Source: Desulfuromonadaceae bacterium (GTDB lineage: Bacteria; Desulfobacterota; Desulfuromonadia; Geobacterales; Pseudopelobacteraceae). From it: DNA of 37,582 bases. The translations under genes and the position numbers were made by a program. The DNA is taken from contig JAQTZV010000039.1 of assembly GCA_028687585.1 (NCBI GenBank), positions 1-37,582 of the forward strand. Direction: 5' to 3'. Positions 33,885 to 37,582 of the stretch are shown piece after piece. Each line of letters begins with the position of its first letter. The first letter of the stretch is position 1. The notes beneath the pieces are model-generated. The model was not told where the DNA came from. It did not search any database and was given only the letters and a program-made list of their open reading frames with translations.

Positions 33885-34337
33885 ATGAAACTTAACAAAG
33901 CAAGTCTGTTCGCCCTCATTGCAGTACTTGAACTAGCCAGCGATACCGAGAAACAGCTTTCTGCAACCGACATCGCGCAAAAACATGGCATTTCGACCCA
34001 TCACCTCGCTAAAATCATGCGCAACCTGACCTACGCCGGTCTGGTTCAGGCGGTTCGGGGCGCCGGCGGCGGGTATCGGTTTTCAGGGAATGTCAGGCGC
34101 ACCACACTACTTGATGTCATTCAGCTGTTTGAAACGCTGGAGTCCGAACTGGACGTGCCGAACTGGGGTAACAATAGTGACCCGATCATCGGGGAACTGC
34201 AGAGTATTACCAGTGAAATTGACAATCTCACCAAGGCGGTTCTGGACACCATTACGCTCGCAACCGCTCTGAAAAACACCCGGATTCGCGCTGAACTGAA
34301 AGCTAACCAGGCGTCACCGGGGCGTGTAATAACTTAG
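33885..34337 (+). CDS. Rrf2-family transcriptional regulator without cysteines
   Basis: A 150-residue protein. The winged helix reads KASLFALIAVLELAS, LSATDIAQKHGISTHHLAKIMRNLTYAGLVQAVRGAGGGYRFSG in order, the classic Rrf2 pattern with its RGxxGGY wing. Unlike IscR or NsrR it has no cysteine at all, so it cannot hold an Fe-S cluster by the usual ligands and should sense something else. It is translated with the GNAT gene. Target genes are unknown; the divergent sigma-54 regulator gene is a candidate. Confidence 0.88.
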   Translation: MKLNKASLFALIAVLELASDTEKQLSATDIAQKHGISTHHLAKIMRNLTYAGLVQAVRGAGGGYRFSGNVRRTTLLDVIQLFETLESELDVPNWGNNSDPIIGELQSITSEIDNLTKAVLDTITLATALKNTRIRAELKANQASPGRVIT

Positions 34338-34390
34338 TATTCCTGTTGAGTCCCATCCGCGTTAGTCAATAGCAATCAAGGATCTCCCCG

Positions 34391-35212
34391 TCAGAGTTTC
34401 AACAACCTCGCCGCATTGCCACCCATGATGTTTTCCACCCCGTCCGGGGGTAAATCCAGTGCGCGTATTGCATCCATGTTGCGTCTGATCTCAGGCATGC
34501 CGGGCCAGTCGCTGCCAAAGATAACCTTGTCGGTGTTTCGCGCGAGCTCCGGAAAATATGTCATCAGCTTTGCTGGGGGCAGGCCGGAAAGTTCCATATA
34601 CACATTGGGATGATGCTTCGAGAGGAAAAAGGCGCGGTCATACCAGAACCCGCGACCTGAGTGAGCCATCACGAGGTTCAGATGAGGAAAATCAGTAGCA
34701 ACGTCATCGAGGTGCAGTGGGTCACCGTATTTAAGGCGTGATCCTTTGAACAAGGAAGAGCCGGTGTGAATCAATACCGGAATACCCAGATCCTGCGCGG
34801 CGTTATACAGTGGGTACATCCGGATGTCATTGAGGTAGTAATGCTGATAAGTCGGATACAGCTTTACCCCGCGAAAACCTTCATCCGCAACCTTGCGGTG
34901 CAGTTCACTTCCAAGGTCGTTATGCAGATGGGGATTGAGGTCGCAGAAAGGGATCAGCCTGCTTCGTCCCCGGCAGAATTCGCGCACCTGTTCATTGGTG
35001 CAGACCCCGGTGGTGACATGGCTCAATTCGGCCAGTATACAGGCGTAATCAACCCCCTCAGTCATCAGGAGATCTTCAAAAGCCCCCGGATCATTATAGC
35101 GCTGTATGTACTCCTCGTATCCAATCGGGTGACCCTTGCGCACCCATTCGGTTACCCACGGCTGATGATACGTGTACACCCCCAGATGAACATGAAAATC
35201 AATTTTCAGCAC
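34391..35212 (-). CDS. Amidohydrolase-2 family (ACMSD/decarboxylase-like) TIM-barrel protein
   Basis: About 273 residues from a GTG at 35212 (GAGG upstream); the ATG at 35236 lies inside a stable hairpin and is less likely. Metal-site residues are visible: HVH in LKIDFHVHLG, His in PVLIHTGSSLF, His in VMAHSGRGFW and Asp in IFGSDWPGMPE. This family includes ACMSD, resorcylate decarboxylases and hydrolases of cyclic acids. In this neighbourhood, an aromatic or alicyclic acid is a reasonable guess at a substrate. It follows the thiolase gene by about 70 bases. Confidence 0.85.
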   Translation of the reverse strand: MLKIDFHVHLGVYTYHQPWVTEWVRKGHPIGYEEYIQRYNDPGAFEDLLMTEGVDYACILAELSHVTTGVCTNEQVREFCRGRSRLIPFCDLNPHLHNDLGSELHRKVADEGFRGVKLYPTYQHYYLNDIRMYPLYNAAQDLGIPVLIHTGSSLFKGSRLKYGDPLHLDDVATDFPHLNLVMAHSGRGFWYDRAFFLSKHHPNVYMELSGLPPAKLMTYFPELARNTDKVIFGSDWPGMPEIRRNMDAIRALDLPPDGVENIMGGNAARLLKL

Positions 35213-35226
35213 AGGGCCTCGCTTTC

Positions 35227-35263
35227 GTCCCCGCATCCCCCGGGTTAAGGGGAGTACGGGGAC
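35227..35263 (-). terminator. Hairpin between the thiolase and amidohydrolase genes
   Basis: GTCCCCG pairs with CGGGGAC, and inside it TCCCC pairs with GGGGA. The stem covers the upstream ATG of the amidohydrolase frame. There is no T-run, so it may hold back transcription or translation of the next gene instead of ending the RNA. Confidence 0.45.
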
Positions 35264-35283
35264 GTCGTAAAACAGGAAAACAA

Positions 35284-36480
35284 TTATACCCGTTCGAAGA
35301 TAGTTGCAATGCCCTGCCCGACACCAATACAGAGTGATGCAATGCCATAGCGCGAACCGCGCCGTTTCATTTCATGTACCAGCGTCGCTGTAATGCGAGC
35401 GCCGGTGGAGCCAAGCGGATGACCAATGGCTATCGAACCGCCATTGACATTTACTTTTGCAGGATCAATTCCAAGCTCGCGAATACAGGGAATCGACTGA
35501 GCGGCAAACGCTTCGTTCAATTCAAAAAGATCTATATCTTCAATCTTCAGACCGGCGCGGGCAAGCACCTTCTGAATTGCCGGGATCGGACCCAGACCCA
35601 TGTATGAGGGATCACAACCGACAACAGCACTTGCAACAACACGCACAAGCGGTTTATAACCAAGTCTCTTGGCAGTTTCAGCCTCCATCAGCAGCACTGC
35701 AGCGGCGCCATCATTTATGCCGCTTGAGTTACCCGCAGTTACTGTACCATCTTTTTTAAAAGCTGCGGGCAACTTGGCCAGTTGCTCCATTGTAACGTCA
35801 CCACGTGGAAACTCGTCACGGTCAACAATTATCGGATCTCCCTTTTTTTGCGGCAGCACAACCGGTACTATCTCATCCTTAAACTTGCCTGCTGCATCGG
35901 CAGCAGCCCATTTATGCTGAGTCGCCAACGCAAATTCATCCTGCTCAAGACGGGTAAGACCATACCGTACAGCAACATTTTCGGCTGTCTCGCCCATGCC
36001 TTCTTTTGCATATGGTTCGGTCATCTTTGGGTTGGTAAAACGCCAGCCAATTACGGTATCAAATACTTTTATGTCACGAGAGAAAGCGGAATCGGATTTG
36101 GCCATGACAAAAGGTGCACGGGTCATAGACTCGGTTCCGCCTGCAATCAGAACGTCCCCCTCCCCAACTTTTATTGCCTGGGCCGCGCTGTTGACAGCAT
36201 TTAGACCGGAAGCACAGAGACGGTTTATTGTCTGACCGGCGACCGAATATGGCAGACCTGCCAGCAAGGCGGCCATGCGGCCGACATTTCGGTTGTCTTC
36301 GCCAGCCCCGTTTGTGCAGCCCAGCACCACATCCTCGATCAGGTTCGGATCGAGATTGTTGCGCTTGACCAGTTCGGAAATACAGAGTGCCGCAAGATCG
36401 TCGGAACGGACACCTTTTAACGCTCCGCCGAATTTGCCGACCGGCGTTCTTACTGCATCGATAATTACTGCTTCACGCAT
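35284..36480 (-). CDS. Acetyl-CoA C-acetyltransferase (thiolase)
   Basis: A 398-residue thiolase, start at MREAVIIDAV because GGAGG precedes it. Catalytic Cys89 lies in INRLCASGLNAVNSAAQAI, the catalytic His in NVNGGSIAIGHPLGSTGAR, and the second Cys in CIGVGQGIATIF. It condenses or cleaves acetoacetyl-CoA or 3-oxoacyl-CoA. The acetoacetyl-CoA reductase gene lies just upstream (36 bases) and an acyl-CoA dehydrogenase farther up, so this is a beta-oxidation or butyrate-type set. Confidence 0.95.
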   Translation of the reverse strand: MREAVIIDAVRTPVGKFGGALKGVRSDDLAALCISELVKRNNLDPNLIEDVVLGCTNGAGEDNRNVGRMAALLAGLPYSVAGQTINRLCASGLNAVNSAAQAIKVGEGDVLIAGGTESMTRAPFVMAKSDSAFSRDIKVFDTVIGWRFTNPKMTEPYAKEGMGETAENVAVRYGLTRLEQDEFALATQHKWAAADAAGKFKDEIVPVVLPQKKGDPIIVDRDEFPRGDVTMEQLAKLPAAFKKDGTVTAGNSSGINDGAAAVLLMEAETAKRLGYKPLVRVVASAVVGCDPSYMGLGPIPAIQKVLARAGLKIEDIDLFELNEAFAAQSIPCIRELGIDPAKVNVNGGSIAIGHPLGSTGARITATLVHEMKRRGSRYGIASLCIGVGQGIATIFERV

Positions 36481-36516
36481 TGGAACCTCCATGGTTTTTA
36501 AGTAATCTGGTTATTG

Positions 36517-37260
36517 TTAAATGTACTGTCCGCCGTCGACCTTGATGCATTCACCGGTAATGTGGCGTGATTTATTGGTGCAGAGGAAGGTAACCAGCCA
36601 CGCAACTTCTTCCGGCTGCCCCATGCGACCCAGGACGATATCGGCTATCGATTTCTACTTTACGTCTTCCGGCAGCGCGGCCATCATCTCCGTTTCAATC
36701 AGGCCGGGAGCGATAGCATTGCAGTTGACGTTGGATTTGGCAAGTTCGCGGGCAAGAGCCTTGGTAAGGCCGATAATACCGGCTTTCGCGGCGGAGTAGT
36801 TCGTCTGGCCGAACTTGCCACGCATGCCGTTGATGGAGGTAACGTTAACGATCTTGCCGCTGTTTTGCTCCTTCATCAGAGGCGCAACAGCGCGACAGTA
36901 GTTGAAATACCCCTTCAGGTTGATGGCGAGACAGTCGTCCCACTGCTCCTCGGTCATTTTCCAGATAACCGCGTCGCGGTTGACACCGGCATTATTTACC
37001 AGAATGTCTACACTGCCGAATTCAGCGACAACCTTGTCCACCATCGCCTGGGCGTCATTGAAATTAGCAACATCAGCCTGAACCGCAATGGCTCGTTGCC
37101 CCATTTTCTCGATCTCAGCGCAAATCGCATTGGCTTCTTCACTGTGCTTGCGGTAGTTGATCGCTACGTTCGCGCCGTTTTTTGCCAAATCAAGCGCAAT
37201 AGCACTCCCTATTCCCAGACTGGCACCAGTTACAATTGCATTTTTCCCCTTAAGTTCCAT
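36517..37260 (-). pseudogene. Acetoacetyl-CoA reductase (SDR, PhaB/FabG-like) interrupted by one TAG
   Basis: The frame encodes a full SDR of about 247 residues. The NAD(P) site is AIVTGASLGIGSAIALDLA, then NVAINYRKHSEEA (as in PhaB), NNAGVNRD, the catalytic Ser (VTSINGM) and YSAAK. An in-frame TAG at 36655-36657 comes after LPEDVK, and the remaining KSIADIVLGRMGQPEEVAWL...GECIKVDGGQYI continues to TAA 36517-36519 in the same frame. The expected residue is Gln or Glu, so a single CAG-to-TAG change explains it. The protein would lose its last 46 residues, including part of the substrate and dimer region. It is either a new pseudogene, a read-through or a sequencing error. Confidence 0.85.
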
Positions 37261-37424
37261 TTTTTCCCCCTTTTTTTTGATGTTGCTTGGTTTGGATTGA
37301 TATTCACGGATGTACTGCTTTGGTGCAACTACATTATATTTTCTTTTCCCTTCGCGTTCTTTGCATATTAGCTGTGCTAATTGCCGTTATCAGGTAATCA
37401 AAGGGAGGTTGAAGAGGTCCACCC

Positions 37425-37582
37425 TCACCGATTGGACACATCGCCGAGGGCAAATCCGGCAATGATGGTTTTCTGGATATTGCTGGTCCCTTCTACGGTG
37501 CGAAGGGACATTGAGTCTCGCAAAAACCGCTCGGCCGGGTATTCCGTCGAGAAACCGTAGCTGCCAAAGATCTTCATCGTGT
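37425..37582 (-). CDS. Acyl-CoA dehydrogenase, C-terminal end (partial)
   Basis: The last 52 codons of an acyl-CoA dehydrogenase: KIFGSYGFSTEYPAERFLRD, then the conserved TVEGTSNIQKTIIAGFAL, with stop TGA 37425-37427. The IxEGTSxIQ motif near the C-terminus contacts FAD in this family. The rest lies beyond the window. It leads the thiolase/reductase group on the same strand, consistent with fatty or alicyclic acyl-CoA oxidation. Confidence 0.88.
   Translation of the reverse strand, partial: TMKIFGSYGFSTEYPAERFLRDSMSLRTVEGTSNIQKTIIAGFALGDVSNR

Noticed and set aside
1..37582. Genome-wide recoding of TAG as a sense codon
   Set aside because: At least four intact genes in the window (VOC, VWA, Mo/W enzyme copy 1, NuoG-like) end naturally at TAG, with no coding pattern after it.
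1..37582. CRISPR arrays, tRNA or rRNA genes, prophage
   Set aside because: No regularly spaced repeats, no cloverleaf-like segment recognised in the intergenic gaps, and no phage structural gene.

Overview
The window looks like chromosomal DNA of an anaerobic, metal- or sulfur-respiring or fermenting Desulfobacterota bacterium of the Geobacter/Desulfuromonas/Pelobacter type. The signs are two BamB-type tungsten enzymes with a BamC-type ferredoxin, a sigma-54 enhancer-binding regulator with -24/-12 promoters, PEP-CTERM proteins, a TRAP transporter remnant and butyrate kinase. No tRNA, rRNA, CRISPR array or intact insertion sequence was seen. Family assignments come from reading the translations and from memory; no database search was run.

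Layout. 1-1.3 kb: 3' end of a TRAP permease and a DctP pseudogene with four in-frame stops. 1.3-4.3 kb: a VOC-fold protein, a duplicated 3' scrap of an MFS gene and two PEP-CTERM proteins. 4.3-12.9 kb (minus strand): operon 1, in transcription order a zinc-ribbon-like redox protein, a C-GCAxxG-C-C protein, an AMP-forming CoA ligase, a cytoplasmic Mo/W-bis-pterin oxidoreductase, a MoxR ATPase, a VWA/CoxE-like protein, an MFS exporter and a hotdog thioesterase. Its leader (12.7-12.93 kb) holds a candidate sigma-54 promoter, a Moco-riboswitch-like RNA and a terminator hairpin. 13-16.5 kb: intergenic repeats, an NHL-repeat exported protein and a VapBC pair. 16.5-23.7 kb (minus): operon 3, two tandem BamB-like enzymes, a BamC-like ferredoxin, a NuoF/BamH-like NADH subunit and a NuoG/BamI-like ferredoxin. 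23.8-31 kb (minus): operon 2, butyrate kinase, phosphate butyryltransferase, a second Mo/W oxidoreductase, MobA, an EamA permease, a CMD-family protein and an IclR regulator. 31-33.2 kb: the CBS-PAS-AAA-Fis sigma-54 activator. 33.4-37.6 kb: a GNAT/Rrf2 pair, an amidohydrolase, a thiolase, an acetoacetyl-CoA reductase interrupted by one TAG, and the end of an acyl-CoA dehydrogenase.

How it may work together (inference). Three minus-strand operons surround two related Mo/W oxidoreductases and two BamB-like tungsten enzymes. They also carry cofactor supply (MobA), a likely cofactor sensor (riboswitch), a MoxR/VWA maturation pair, acyl activation and de-activation (CoA ligase, thioesterase, Ptb/Buk) and an NADH-linked electron module. 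This fits a W/Mo-dependent reductive or oxidative step on an acyl-CoA or aromatic/alicyclic acid, with energy recovered through acyl phosphate. The HdrA-like, selenoprotein and related subunits (BamDEF) of the true class II benzoyl-CoA reductase are absent here. The substrate is unknown; this is the most likely undescribed system in the window.
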